DNA from: Blasia pusilla
Taxonomy: Eukaryota > Marchantiophyta > Marchantiopsida > Blasiales
DNA length: 64,000 nucleotides
Assembly (NCBI GenBank): GCA_050084515.1
Contig: CM114273.1
Coordinates: 2,790,001-2,854,000, forward strand
Direction: 5' to 3'
Positions 35,091 to 62,200 of this stretch are shown piece after piece; position 1 is the first letter of the stretch, and each line of letters opens with the position of its first letter. Both the position numbers and the translations under genes were made by a program. A model generated the notes under the pieces. The model had not been told where the DNA came from. It was given only the letters and a program-made list of their open reading frames with translations, and made no database searches.

Positions 35091-36895
35091 TGACATTTTA
35101 AGTGGCATGCGTAATACTAGACTCCCATAACGTTCAATCTACATTTATACAATTATTATAGGAGAATGCCCTTTCACTTTTCAAACTCCTCTCCTCATGA
35201 CACTGGGCATTCTAAGCCAATCAGATCATTCGAAATTGATTTAAAAGGACACTTGACAATGAACAATTTCGAGAGTTAATTGTTATTTTGGGAGGTAATT
35301 TAACTAGTAATAATAAAATCTGTACTTCGATGTCTAACGCAACACGATATACATAGTTCTACATGTGGTTCTCAAGAAGTTTACATCCTCAAATATTTTG
35401 GTCCCTACGTTTGTGTATCCACAACAAGTGAAAGATATTTTAATTATGTTTAACCTCGGGACAACATATTAACTAGAATGATATTTCTAGTTCACATCTA
35501 TTCATTTGCACTTTTTACACTTACTACTTTGCCTTCATATGGTAACATTTCTTCCAAGTATGTTGCAAGCTACCATGCGCTTCAAATTCATCTTAGTAAT
35601 TCTCCGTTTTTCATGTCAACTCTTCTTTGCATTTACTCTCATATAAAGTCCGAAATTAACGCCCTTCGATTTCATCAATGCTCTTTCAATGGTTTCAATC
35701 TTACGTTTCTTTTGGGATGAGACATCTCTTATTTTTCCTATTGGAAGTGTCTTCACAAAGGCTTAGTAGTGTCCAAAACAAATGGAGATTGAAAAAGGGG
35801 ACTCCAAGTCAACCTAAGGTTTTATTGATGATACTCCTTTCTTGCTGTAAGTTGTACAACGGTACACACCAGGACTTGGAATTGGACATATATATGTGAT
35901 TATTGTGACCTCTTCGGAATGGCAAAAGAGTGACAAATACTACTTTATGATTAGATTCTCTCTCCGTCTTTGGTTGCTACTTGGAAGCTCCTTGGCAACA
36001 TTGTGTAGGGTCAACACTCGCACTATACTCTCATTCTTCCCATATTCCAAATTCTCCACGTTTTTCACCTTTGCCGCCACTTGAATCTAACATGGCCCCA
36101 TCCAACCAGAGCATGAGGCTATGGTCTCAAGGCTCAGTACTACTCTCAACCAATATTCTAAGATTCTCCTTGCTCCCTAAACCCTCTCACTTCACTAGTG
36201 TGCAATCTGCAGTCGCTTCTCTAAACTTCTCACTCCATAAGCGTTGGTCTCATGGGTTTTCTTCCATAAGCTTCATGCTAATCTGCCTTCATAAAATGTT
36301 CAAGATTACATGTGGAAATCCACAAGTTCGAAATCCAAAAGATTGGTGAGGTTTACTCAAGGACAAGTGGGTCGATGCTTGCGCGCTCTAGATGAGGACG
36401 ATGTCTCTACCAGATCAAACAAAGAAGCACCATCCAAACAAGGACCTAGTTCTATGGTGAAACGTGCTCTCCTTAACAACAATTTCAACCACATCTTGTA
36501 ATTATGTTTGCTACTTTTGCAAGAACGAAATTGGTACAGCTGACATGTAGTTCAATATTTCATTCCAATTTGTTGGAAGACAAATCTTGAGACGATCTCA
36601 AGGATTTGTAGTCATGCAATGACAGACAAAATAGACTTGCATTACCACACTACCCAACTCATACTTCATGGCTGCTTCTTGAAAATATGGACAAAGTATT
36701 TGCTCATAATTGAGGTATTTCCCTAAACCATTCAAACTGCCTGTGACCTAGTTGCCCCCCATTGTAGAGGCTAGTATCATCTACTTACTCTACTCCAAAA
36801 GAATAAACCCGTAGAAACTTGTGCCCGAATATATTGCATGTTATGAGATGCAGTGGCAGAAAACTGACATGAGCCTTCAACAACCAGCACCCTAT
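35091..36895. other. Unassigned region downstream of F2KP
   Basis: Frames on both strands are short with no domain that I recognise. The stretch 35480-36500 has a codon-like texture in places and may be an old transposon, but I cannot name it. Nothing supports a host gene. Confidence 0.4.
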
Positions 36896-51669
<14,774 letters not shown>

Positions 51670-52854
51670 TTTCGATTTCGCACTGGTCTGAGCTGTGTTT
51701 CCAACTCAATTTCCCCTCGGCTACACCTTTCAAATACCCCAGTCCAGAATCCCCAGCACTACCATCCTGAACACGACCTCAGGACCTTGACTGAAATCTC
51801 AACACCACGAGAACTCCACCGTCTCCTCTTCTTCACATCTCAATCAACCTTGCCTTTCTCGGACCAGCTGATCCTCCCGTACGATCACTCCAGAACTTGG
51901 GCTCGGCTACTACCTCATGTACCCCACGACGCCTGCCCAACATTCCTGTCGTAGATCCCTCAATTCCCTTTCAGCCGAATCTCCCAAGCATACTCTCATA
52001 TCCCGCCCACCATCCAAGACGATCATTTCCAGAAGGAACACATCGCCCTCTGTACAGATGTCTCTGGCTGGCTACGTTCTAGCTTTCCTCACCCAAAGGC
52101 TGAAATCTACACCACGACACGGATGAAGATTGCCAGGTTTGGAGTGAACAAGACCACAGCCCAACTCGTCATCCCGTATCCAAGGACATCACACTGCTGC
52201 AAAAGGACCATCAGAAGATGAAGAAGAAGAAGTAAAAGAGTAGAAAGATAAAGAGGACAGCTGATCCAATTAATACTACCGCCTATTCTGCATCCGTAAG
52301 GTGGGCTGCGATGCGACCTACCCCTATCTGACTTGGGCACAAAGTGAGAGACAGGGTGGGGCTAATGCCGCTAATCTGAGGGCCTTCACCACATCACAGA
52401 TCATTTAAGAGATCCTGGTTCCGAGAATAGGCTGCTACCAGCACGCGAGCTTGAAAGAGTCGGGAGGAGACAGTAAAGGAGGACGGGAGAAGTTGGAGAA
52501 GTGGGATAGTAGAGACGATACTGGGCATAGTACCGGAATTTAGATATCAATATGGGGGTGCGTGAGCAGCTGAAGTAAGACGGAGCACTGTCCGGGAAGG
52601 GAAGTAACCGCATTCCAAAGCTGCCCAACCACGTGGTCCTGGTTCTAGCTCATACGATTAGACGTTTGGCTACATACCCTACTAGATTTGTTGTTTGTGG
52701 AGTCGAAGGACCACACATCACAACAGCTAGCGAGCCGTCGGGAGCCCGCCTAAGCTTGCGTTGTATGTTCTCCACTACCGTCGTCATCAAAAGTTCTTTT
52801 CTTCAAAGACACCACTTCCTTGTCCCTTTCTTCGTCCCATCCCTTTCTCTCTTC
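51670..52854. promoter_or_regulatory. 5' flank of F2KP
   Basis: This is the sequence upstream of the minus-strand start codon. I see no convincing TATA box or known operator. The plus-strand frame 51556-51954 overlaps exon 1 and this flank and has no domain, so I treat it as a shadow. A GAAGAAGAAG patch lies at 52217-52232. Confidence 0.3.
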
Positions 52855-53215
52855 GTCTACTAGCCACCCGCTGCCACCGTCTTCTTAAATCACTTTCAGC
52901 AGCTACCTCTCCTGATCCCCACCTCCGAAATCATCCAACCGCTCCAACGTTTATCACTGCTTCTTCAGCCTCTCTTGCCTTACCTCTCCCGGGTCTCCCC
53001 TTTTAGCGGATATGGTCATCAGACTCCCCTTTTTATGTTGATTGACTTCCCGTCTTTCTTTGTTCGTCTGCCAGCTACCGTCTTCTTAATCACTTTCGGC
53101 AGCTACCTCTCCTGAACCCCACTTCGTAAATCAACCAACTGCTCCTACATTTATCATTTCTTCTTCAGCCTCTCTAGTCTTACCTCTCCATCTAGCGGAT
53201 ATGGTCATCAGACTG
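52855..53215. repeat. Tandem duplication, period about 195 bp
   Basis: Copies at about 52862-53035 and 53070-53215 share CTACCTCTCCTGA-CCCCAC, TTATCA-TTCTTCAGCCTCTCT and TAGCGGATATGGTCATCAGACT in the same order. They are about 80% alike by eye. Confidence 0.8.
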
Positions 53216-56003
53216 CAGCTTCAGCTGCCACAGTCGCTGATCCTCCGAGATGGTACTGCTTAATCAGTACTGAATGCTTTCATGAAGTCTTCCATCATCA
53301 ATGCAGTCACCGGGGATTTCCTCCTTTTATTACACTTTCTCAGCGAGATGGATGCTCCCCTTCAACCTATTTTGTTTCTCCTGTCCGACGAGACCACCGC
53401 CTCCAGAATCTAAACTCGCCATTTTTCGTTTCCTAAGGTGCATCTGCAGGTCGCCTGTCCAAGGAGTCAGTGGATTCGAGTCGGAACTCGTCCTGAATAA
53501 ATGTCAGGCCGCTTCTGGAAACGGCGACTGCCGTCAAATTTCTTCATAGTCTATGGGTAAGCTCCTGTATCTCGCCGAATTCACCGTACTGCAGTTGAAA
53601 CTGTCGTTTATCAAAGCTCCTTTAGTGAGGTGGTTATGGTTGTTTTACCGCCCATTCAGATGGAGCGCCTTGCACAGCGGAGTATCATGTGAAAGTTACT
53701 GGACCATATCTACTCTCCTGTCTACATAGTTTGTCTTCAGTGTGCCGACCTCAAATTTAGTATGGATATGGTGGGCCACATTCACGATTATGCAAGCTCT
53801 TAAATGATGAGAACCAGAGCCGTTCACTTTTTTGTGGGTCATGGCACGAGAGTTCTTGTCTCGCGCATTCTCCTTCTCTTCATTGAGAAGAGAGCGACCT
53901 CTAGCGAAGCCTTGACTATCTCTGGACAATAATAAACCTCTTTCATTACTCTTGATGGGTTCTCCCATCCTCTTTGATTCCACTTTTTTCACTTCCTTCC
54001 AACAACCCTCACTTCCCATCGTCAGCACCGCACTACAGTGGTCTAGTCCAGCATCATCCAGCGTGCTTTGCTCCATCCCATCAACGCAGCCTTGCACATA
54101 CTGTCAAATCACCTCCCCAGGTTTCCACAATCATTAAGTAGCATTTGACTACCACATCCTGATCTTCTGTACACCCTCCGGACATGAACGCGTCAGCAAG
54201 GATCTCGTGCACATCATCAGCAAATTTTCAACCCTCTTACCTGTATCATCGATTCATCTGAGTGAGCCTTACTGATTTTCATAGTTCCTCACTGCCACCA
54301 ATAGCACCAACCATCCTATCCTCACAGTACCCTTTTTCGCCTCCATTCCCAATGTATCCGAAAACGGCACGAATTTGCCTCCAGGGTTAGGGATCACAAA
54401 CTCTTTACTGAGGCTTCCCACTCGGCTAGAGTCAGCTCAGGAGAGCTCGGATTGCGCTCGTAAATAAGGCCTCAAGTGTTCACCTGACTTGGTCCTGACT
54501 TCTTCTCTTTTTGCATTCCAAAGTGGAAACATTTCCATCTATACCTTTTAGAATGATTGCACTGCAGGATACGTACAGAACATGGCAGATGCAGAGTTTC
54601 CTTAATGGATCTTTCAGGGCCGTCATTAAAAGCAGATCAAAAGGATTTCGAAAGTTCTGCAGCTGCATCCTCATACTTCTCACAGCTTGAATGCAGGAGT
54701 AGAAATATATGCAGTTTCTCTTCTGGATAGGCTTTTTATAGCACCTCACCCACATTGCTCTCATTTTCTCTGAATTACGTTGCTTCCCTGCATGTGTCGT
54801 CGCTATGGCGCCTGTAGAATTTGATGAAGAAATTGTAGGCACTGCTCTCCAGCATCTTGAGATATCCATCCACTGGATCTGAGAACCACCATTCTCTTTG
54901 ACCATTCCATGATCATAATTGCCTGCTACTTCTCGATAGAATTAAAGGTCGTCCAAGAGCTACTAGGTCGTTTACCAGCGTGTTCCTGAGAGGTTTCAAA
55001 CCCACTGAATCTGGAAACCTTCTGGTCTTTCTGCAGGACTACGAGTATACTTCCACTCTTGTTCCATTCCACTTCATACAGTTACAATGTCGTTTACCAT
55101 TAGATTCACTGCCAGATGCAGTCCTGATCCAGGAACACTATGGGTATACTTCCACTTTGTTCCTTTCCACTTCATGTAGTTACAACGTCGTTTATTATTA
55201 GCATTCCTGCCAGATTTCAGTGTAGGTCCTGCTCCTACTCTTTCACTTGACATTTCTTCTTCTTTTTTCTCTCTCTGTCTCTCTCATCAGGCGAGTTCAA
55301 CACATTCAGTAGCCTTGATTCATTGCCCAAAGCTGCTGCTCTTGTAAGTAATGTCTATAGGGGATCCCAATCAGGTAAAGTAGATGGTGTGGTGAAGAGT
55401 TTCTTTGTTGACACTTGGAAGTTCCGCACAAACACGTTGTTTGGTCAGCACTCACACTATATGAGAGTGTCTCCCTCCTCTCATATGGTACCTCTTCACT
55501 TGCTTCTCTCTCTACACCCATCCCAGTCTCAAGCACCGTCCAACCAGGGCGCGGGGTCTATGGTCGCAAGGCTACGACACGCACTACTTAATGAGTACAT
55601 CCTCTCATCAGGCGATAAGGGTGAATCATTTGGTCCTTCATGGCGCGGCCTGCTCTAGAAGAGCATCTCGACTGCCTCATCACCAGTCTCCAATTTCACA
55701 ACTCAAAAATGGCAAGCAACCTCCTCACTATCAACCTCGACTCTTCATCTGCATGTTTTCTTTCTATCAGCTGCTTCTACTTCTTAAAAAGTCGAATGAA
55801 AGACACTCGATACGAAGGGTATTAGTATTAGGGCATGGCACTCGACATGCGAGTGCCATGCCATGCCATTTCTAATCGATGGGGAAAAACCATGAGAAGA
55901 ATAAAATAGTGTAGTAATTCATTCTCATTCATTCACCTCCTATAAGCTAACGTGCACTTTCTTGTTCATGTTGGTTTCATCCACTAATACTCCACTCTAA
56001 CCA
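53216..56003. other. Unassigned repeat-like region
   Basis: No gene is supported. A roughly 105-bp tandem pair lies at about 55036-55205 (GTATACTTCCACT-TTGTTCC, CACTTCAT, GTTACAA-GTCGTTTA). A minus-strand frame at 53696-54097 includes the peptide KRMGEPIKSNERG, which has relatives at 56.2 and 57.5 kb. The palindrome GGCATGGCACTCGACATGCGAGTGCCATGCC lies at about 55833-55863. Confidence 0.45.
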
Positions 56004-57640
56004 TTGATCTTGTCACCAAGCCCACATCCATCTTTCTCCTTATTTGTTTGCAATTATTGGGAGGGTTTTCTAGGTGTGCTTTCTCCTCTCATTCTTGCCT
56101 TGAGTGTATTCACAATTGAGCGAGACCTTGTCTTGGCTAAAACTTTTGAGAGAGGAATACGCGTGTATTCCTATCTTGCAGATCATGTGCATAAGAAGAT
56201 GGGGGAACCCATTGAAGGTAGGAGGGGACTCATAGAGTAGGAGAGCAGCAAGGTCACACCCCGTCGGGGGCGCAAACAAATGGGGGTACTCACTATAATC
56301 TAACCTTGCCAACCACAGAACTAGTATCGATTACACCCAAAGACACGCGACTACCAACAAGAAGAACTTTAACAATGGTGTAGAGATATGAACCAAGTCT
56401 CAGCCTATTGCATATAACAACTCCTACTCTCACTTGGCATTTGCACAATTTGCATCCATTTCTATCTCTAGCAAACTCCAACACTATCGAATCAGCAAAG
56501 TCTTAAAAAATGGTTAGGAAATAGATAAGGACATGGTTTAAAGGTTGGATGACTAGTATCTTTGGATGTGTGTCTTGAAAAGTGGGAGCACTCATTCAAA
56601 TTGTGATGGAAAATATTACTTAATAATGGAAATCTTAAGAAAGGGCATAATTTGATTTCTCTTCTATCTTTCAGGAAAAATCCTTTTTTTGTGAGAGATA
56701 TGAAGAGAGCCAAGAGAGAAAATGCAAGTTGCAAGCCTACACCATAGATCTCATAAAATAGGCGATGGGAATGAGCCTCATAGAATCATGATGCACATTT
56801 GGATATAAAGGTCAAAGCACTTGCACTCTTTGAATATCTCGCAATCAATGGTGCTAGTCCTCCAACCTTTTACTGGTACAAAATTATGATATCTAGTAAG
56901 CTCACCTGAAGATGAAAAACGATTGAGTCTCATGAGCGAGTCATGAGTGGCTAATGTGAGATGCTAGTGTAAATGGTCATCTCAAATGGTAATAGTTAGG
57001 CTCAAGAATCACATGACAAAACCCCCGGTATAACTTAAGAAGACTTCAAATCTTCCAATAAGTTTATAACCTAACTTGGAATCTAATTGAGCGTTTGGCG
57101 CTGTTCCATATTTGAGGTTATAACTAACTAGAACCATGATGTATTTGAGATAAATAAATGATGTTGGATAACTTGAGATGATTTGGTTCCATCACACCAA
57201 AGATGAAGACAAATGCCCAATCATAATTTCTAAAACAAACCCATAAGTGTTAAAATGATATTTTGGTTTCCGATCGCAAGGAGTGGCCCGAGAGGAATAC
57301 TTTAGAAGGGGAAGCGCCAAATATTTATATGCCTACATTTAGAGCATAGATATCCATTCAAGATCCACTAGGCACTTAGGATCGCTAGGTGCTAGCACTA
57401 TTTCATGTCCCTAAATTATTGGGAGGGTTTCCTTTTTTCTCTTCACTTCCTACATTCGTATTGATCTATGTCATCCCTCCTACTTCGAATGGGCTTCCCC
57501 ATCTTCTTTCCTTCATGACCAATGTTTCCCCCTATTTGTGGGACTTTGTCTCTTCCCATCGGACGACTAGCATATGACTTTATAAGACCCCTCAATGAAT
57601 CATTCATCACAAAGTATTTGCCATGGAGAATGGCATGCAT
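56004..57640. repeat. Pair of inverted repeat-family copies
   Basis: 56050-56245 (plus) and 57420-57510 (minus sense) share an AAGAAGATGGGG-A-CCCATT-GA-GTAGGAGGG block. In both, and in a third copy at about 53945-53990 (minus sense), the same frame reads K-K/R-M-G-E/K-P-I followed by a basic stretch. This indicates fragments of one coding repeat family that I cannot name. The rest of the interval shows nothing recognisable. Confidence 0.5.
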
Positions 57641-58194
57641 TCCTCCAAAATCAAAACTCTAGTTGAAGAAATAACTTTTGTCATGTAAATAGATATGCTG
57701 CCAACAAACATCAATAGTCATGAATAGAAGTGAAAGATCCATCTAACTATAAATGCTAACACATTTACACATGAACAATTGGACAACCGTAATAATAAAA
57801 TAAGAAAGTGATGGAATCTACAATTAGCTATGCCTCATCCAAGCATTCAGTCGATGATATACATTTCAGTAAAAGCAAGAGACAATGTGTAATAAACTTT
57901 CAATGTATGATCAATCATAGTTCACTCTATAAGGGAGAATACAAACTCAAAACGTGCAAGTTGCACTATATTATGGATCCCAATACAGATTTGATATAAG
58001 GAAGATGAGCTCCAAAAAGTTTCATCGAATGTATACCCCTAAGGGCATCTCCATGGGTCACTAGTACACACAAGTAAACTCCTCTTAACAAGTCACAAGC
58101 AACCTAGAGTACATAAGGTATTAAATCCTTAACAACTACAACATAGTTGCATAGAAACAAACATATCCGTCCATGGGACAAACATGCCTAACAA

Positions 58195-58510
58195 GTCCCC
58201 ATCTGGGTTTTTTCGGTAGCCTAGTGGTCTGCACAAGCTTGGGACGCGGAAACTGGTGCGCGCTCACATTACGGGAGGCGAGCAAGAAGTGGCCCTTACG
58301 TAGCCTACATCAGCCCGCCCTAAATATGCATTAATCCACAACAAGTCCGCATAAGGTGGGCTTGGTCGTACACATGCTCAAAGAGTCCCCCGCCCGGGTT
58401 TTTTTCTACCCAATGGCCCATGGAGGCTCGAGATCCAAGAACATGTATATGCTCACATTAAAGGAGGCAGGCAAGAGTCGGCCCACACGTAGCCTGGATT
58501 GGCATGTTCA
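58195..58510. repeat. Tandem duplication, period about 190 bp, possible SINE-like
   Basis: Units near 58195-58330 and 58383-58510 share CCCGGGTTTTTT, TAGCCTAGTGG / TACCCAATGG, GCTCACATTA--GGAGGC-GGCAAGA-T-GGCCC and ACGTAGCCT. The first unit contains TAGCCTAGTGG, which fits the RNA polymerase III A-box consensus, but I cannot find a convincing B-box. It may be a tRNA-derived SINE dimer or a simple duplication. Confidence 0.5.
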
Positions 58511-60287
58511 TGGCCACGCCCACCCAATGCAAGCTAAGGGCGGACCAATGCAAGCTTAGGGCTAGCCAAAGTAGGCTACAAAACGGATGATTGGTTCTTA
58601 GACTTGGTGTGAGTTGGCCGAGCCCAAGTCTACATTACGAGCGAGACATGCTCGGGTGCGGGCTGCAAGTACCTAGGCTCGAACATACACGTCCATCCTC
58701 GAGACGGGCATAAGTCCGTGGACATTGACATATCCGCGGATACGGTCTTTATCTGTGTGTAATCTTGAACTATTCACATAGTCCTCTCACAAGACTAACT
58801 ACTACTCAACTGCCAATCAATCCTTGAGCCCTTCAAGCCCAAGTGGCTGGACACAAAGGATGAGAGGATCAACCTTTCTAATATTGCCACTCCTTATACA
58901 TGGAAGGGTGACCTATACTCGTAGGTTACCTCCTAAGAGCATGTCACGTAGACCTCTCAAAAATGGAGAAATATAAAACCCCACTAAAGCCCTATCTTAT
59001 ATATTATATATCAATACTATCTTGCCCTACGTCTTGTCTACCGTGATCCTTTTGATACCGTGATAATCTACCATATGTCTTTGAAGCCGAAATAATGTTT
59101 AAGAAAACCCGATCAATCACAAACTCTTTGAAGTTGAAGCTTCTTTTGATCAAAGGTTTAGAAAGCAAAAAAACTCATCACTTTTCATCCCTATTGTGTG
59201 TTAGTGTGTATTTATCAATTTGAGCTCATATCGCCTTCACCATTTATAAGTACCATTGACAAGCCACAACAACAAAACTTTGTTCAAAGTCTCGTACCAT
59301 GCTTTTATAATATAGACAACGGATGACCATTATTTCCTCCATGGATGTGTAAGTTGCTCCTTCCACCTTCATTTTAAGGATTCTTGCACCTTCTTAGAAT
59401 CTTATAGTTGAAACCTTTCTCTAACTTAGTTCCTATTTCTTTTTTCAAAACTTTTTTAATTAAAAACATCCTTCATTCTTATCTAGTACCATTGTTCATA
59501 AGGATCTAAAATATCAATCATAATATGCTCATAATTTTAGTCTCCTAGTGCTCAATTTTTCCAACATGAATAAAAAAACATAACCAATTATCATAGTGTT
59601 TGATAAATCTTAAAGACTTAGTTCAAGCTATCTTATTATACTACTTCCAAAGAGGATCCCTAAACATCTTCCACAATCCTCATAACATTTTTTATGAAGT
59701 TGCCTCGACATAAATTATTATCGAGGGCATTAGGTTGCATTCACATTTCTCATAGCAACAAATCTTCTCCTATGGTCAAATTTTTATGTTCTATTAAGAA
59801 AATTACATCCAATAAGTTTCTTTAGGTTATAACTTTATCACATCTAGAATAAAATCTTATTGATCTATTTCATCATGTGCCATAATTTTGTTAGACGTTC
59901 TCTTTTACATCTTGGCATGAATAGAAGACTGAGGAATTAGATATGGATGATTTTTTGTATGAGACCATTAATGTCACTTAAGAAAAGGAAAACAAATTTT
60001 GAAAATAAAATTGAAAACAAAATATAAATTCCAATAAAATTATTGCGAAGCTTCCCAAAATTTGACTAAAATAATCATAAGATTATTTATAATATAAATG
60101 GAAGACTTTAATTATTGATTCAAAATTTTTAATAATAAATAATTGATTTACTTCTTCCATTTTGTACATTAATAAACATTATTATGAGATAGTGGACAAA
60201 AAATTGTAGATACATAAAAAAATTTAATTAAAATTTTTTTTGTATTTGATGTGCAGAGAAAGAGGGAAATCAAAGATGTAAGTATCC
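58511..60287. other. AT-rich unassigned region
   Basis: No open frame of note. A + T content rises steadily toward 60.2 kb. No RNA gene is recognisable. Confidence 0.5.
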
Positions 60288-61240
60288 TCAAGCCAAAATA
60301 TCCAAACGGTTCATTGCCAACCATTTTGTAAGAGCGATCTTCATATTTCTGGCGAGAATCTCTACATAGGCCTCATAATCATGATAGTATACTATTTGTG
60401 CATCAAGAAGGTGCACAACCAATCTCACAATATATGGCAACTTCTTGTCTAAGGTAAATTTAAATAGTCTCCAACGTACTTTAGAAGAAGAACTATATCT
60501 AAAACAGTAGTGGAAGAAATGAATTAGATTATGATGATATGAATATGTGGTACCAAAGTGTACAACTATTAGAAAGACAAAAAAGTATGAGTTTCCTTGC
60601 ATCAAAATATGTTATAGTCTCATCAATAAGCATTTCATTTTCTTCCATATTTGCATTATTAAAAACAATTATCCCAAAGGAAATAACAACATGTCCTTTG
60701 TAGACATATTTGTGCAAGTAGTCGATGGAGGGAACAACGTTGGTGATCTCTAAATTAATATGGCAATCAAAAAGTGTACAAAGCAAAAGATATGACACAA
60801 CCAATTATCCAAAACTTTATCATGTTTCATTATTTTGGCACCGTTATCCAACCTGACACACAATCCCAAGCACAAACGTATTAGTACAATATAATACTTA
60901 GAAGAAATGTAAAAGTATGCGTGAAAGTCAAAATATAGTTGTCCCTACATACCTTTGGCAGATTAAATATCCATATTCAGTTTCTAAAGTTATAGTTGCA
61001 AAAGGCTTTGGAAATCCTCAAGTGTATATTTTTGGCACGTTATCCATGAATGGCGCATGTGGATTCATATCTCCATATAGCCCATGCATCATACAACTAG
61101 ACATGGTAGAATACAACCCTTAGATTAGTTATCATATTGGGGATCTCTACTAATATTATTGCATTAAAATCAAAAATTGTACACGGATTGTCTTCTACAA
61201 CAATATTTACCAAAACATGCACATATGGTAATCCCCTCTT
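60288..61240 (-). pseudogene. Helitron Rep domain relic, copy 2
   Basis: The minus strand, 5' to 3', gives KRGLPYVHVLVNIVVEDNP (about 61240-61180), MHGLYGDMNPHAPFMDN (about 61095), LETEYGYLICQRY (about 60960), LFDCHINLEI and YLHKYVYKG (60770-60690), then VRWRLFKFTL, LPYIVRLVVHLLDAQIVYY and EILARNMK to 60288. The order matches copy 1 block for block. Here the HUH motif has Tyr in place of the first His (61223-61225) and keeps the second His (61217-61219). There are several stops and frame changes, so it is inactive. Confidence 0.75.
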
Positions 61241-61242
61241 AG

Positions 61243-61305
61243 GGTCCATATCCTAAGGTAAATATTGTCGTAGAAGACAACAATATTTACCTTAGGATAT
61301 GGACC
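61243..61305. repeat. Perfect 26-bp hairpin
   Basis: Arms 61243-61268 and 61280-61305 are exact reverse complements (starting GGTCCATATCCTAAGGTAAA) around an 11-base spacer. It abuts the Helitron relic. The nearby TCTTCTACAACAATATTTACC at 61187-61211 is a further partial copy of one arm. Confidence 0.95.
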
Positions 61306-61779
61306 TCAAAGAATCTTTATATCTTTAGTTTATGTCTATATGCTATGAATATAGTTAAAAAAATTTGTGTATGCAATTGGTAACTTATTTGAATATTTTA
61401 TAGGATTCATTCAAGATCCAATAAGACGTCGTTCAATAAGATCCATGAACGTTTATAGTTATGGATATGATTCTCAAAAAAACGTGGAATAGTCTATGAT
61501 TTCTTCATGATAGCCACGTGCTCCTTTTAGTGGTACTTTCAATGGTGCCTTCATATGTTGGGGAAGATATCTCAATGGCTATATCAATTTTTTCAGAAAG
61601 TATGAAGATCTATCATAAAATCCTTATGCGCCTTGAACTTTGAATTTACATATTCCAATAGAGTCCCGCAGGCGTAAGGACGTATTTGATCATTCAAGGT
61701 AAATTAACTTCAAATCAATTCTTCCATGTGATGCCATAAAAAGGACTGCAGATTGATCATTTAATAGGGAGGCATTAAT

Positions 61780-62200
61780 TCTTTATAGATTGTGATGAGA
61801 GGCTTTGACAAAGGCCTCTTGCTTTCTTGATTTCCAATTAGGAGAGAAACAAATTCTCTATTACCAAAAACACTTCAAAAAATAGAAGTCATACATGAAA
61901 TTGGAATCATGGGCAAAGGCATATAGAAATGAATCCAAGTCTCGATAGGATACCAATGCTGCAATTGAGAGGTGGCATGCCACATTGAAGACACATCTCT
62001 CATCAAGCACGGCGACAAAGGGCACAAATAAGGTTACCTGGTTAGTGGAAATGCTCACCCAACAAATTGAAGATTTTTTTTGGTATATGGCACTCTTGAA
62101 GTCTGGAGGAAGGATCAGAAATAAGGCCATCCATCGAGGTCATGACTATGGCCATAAAGAATGCTAAAGCGATTCCCAATTCGCATATGGCCTTGTAAAA
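61780..62200 (+). pseudogene. MULE relic, copy 2
   Basis: Two segments match copy 1. 61786-61895 matches 1806-1910 (GGCCTCTTG-TTTC, GGAGAG, CAAAACACTTCAAAAAATA). 61950-62190 matches 4345-4580 (TTGAGAGGTGGCATGCCACATTGAA, TGGTATATGGC--TCTTGAAGTCTG, ATGACTATGGCCATAAAGAATGC). The roughly 2.4 kb between these parts in copy 1 is missing here, so this copy is internally deleted as well as full of frame breaks. Confidence 0.75.
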
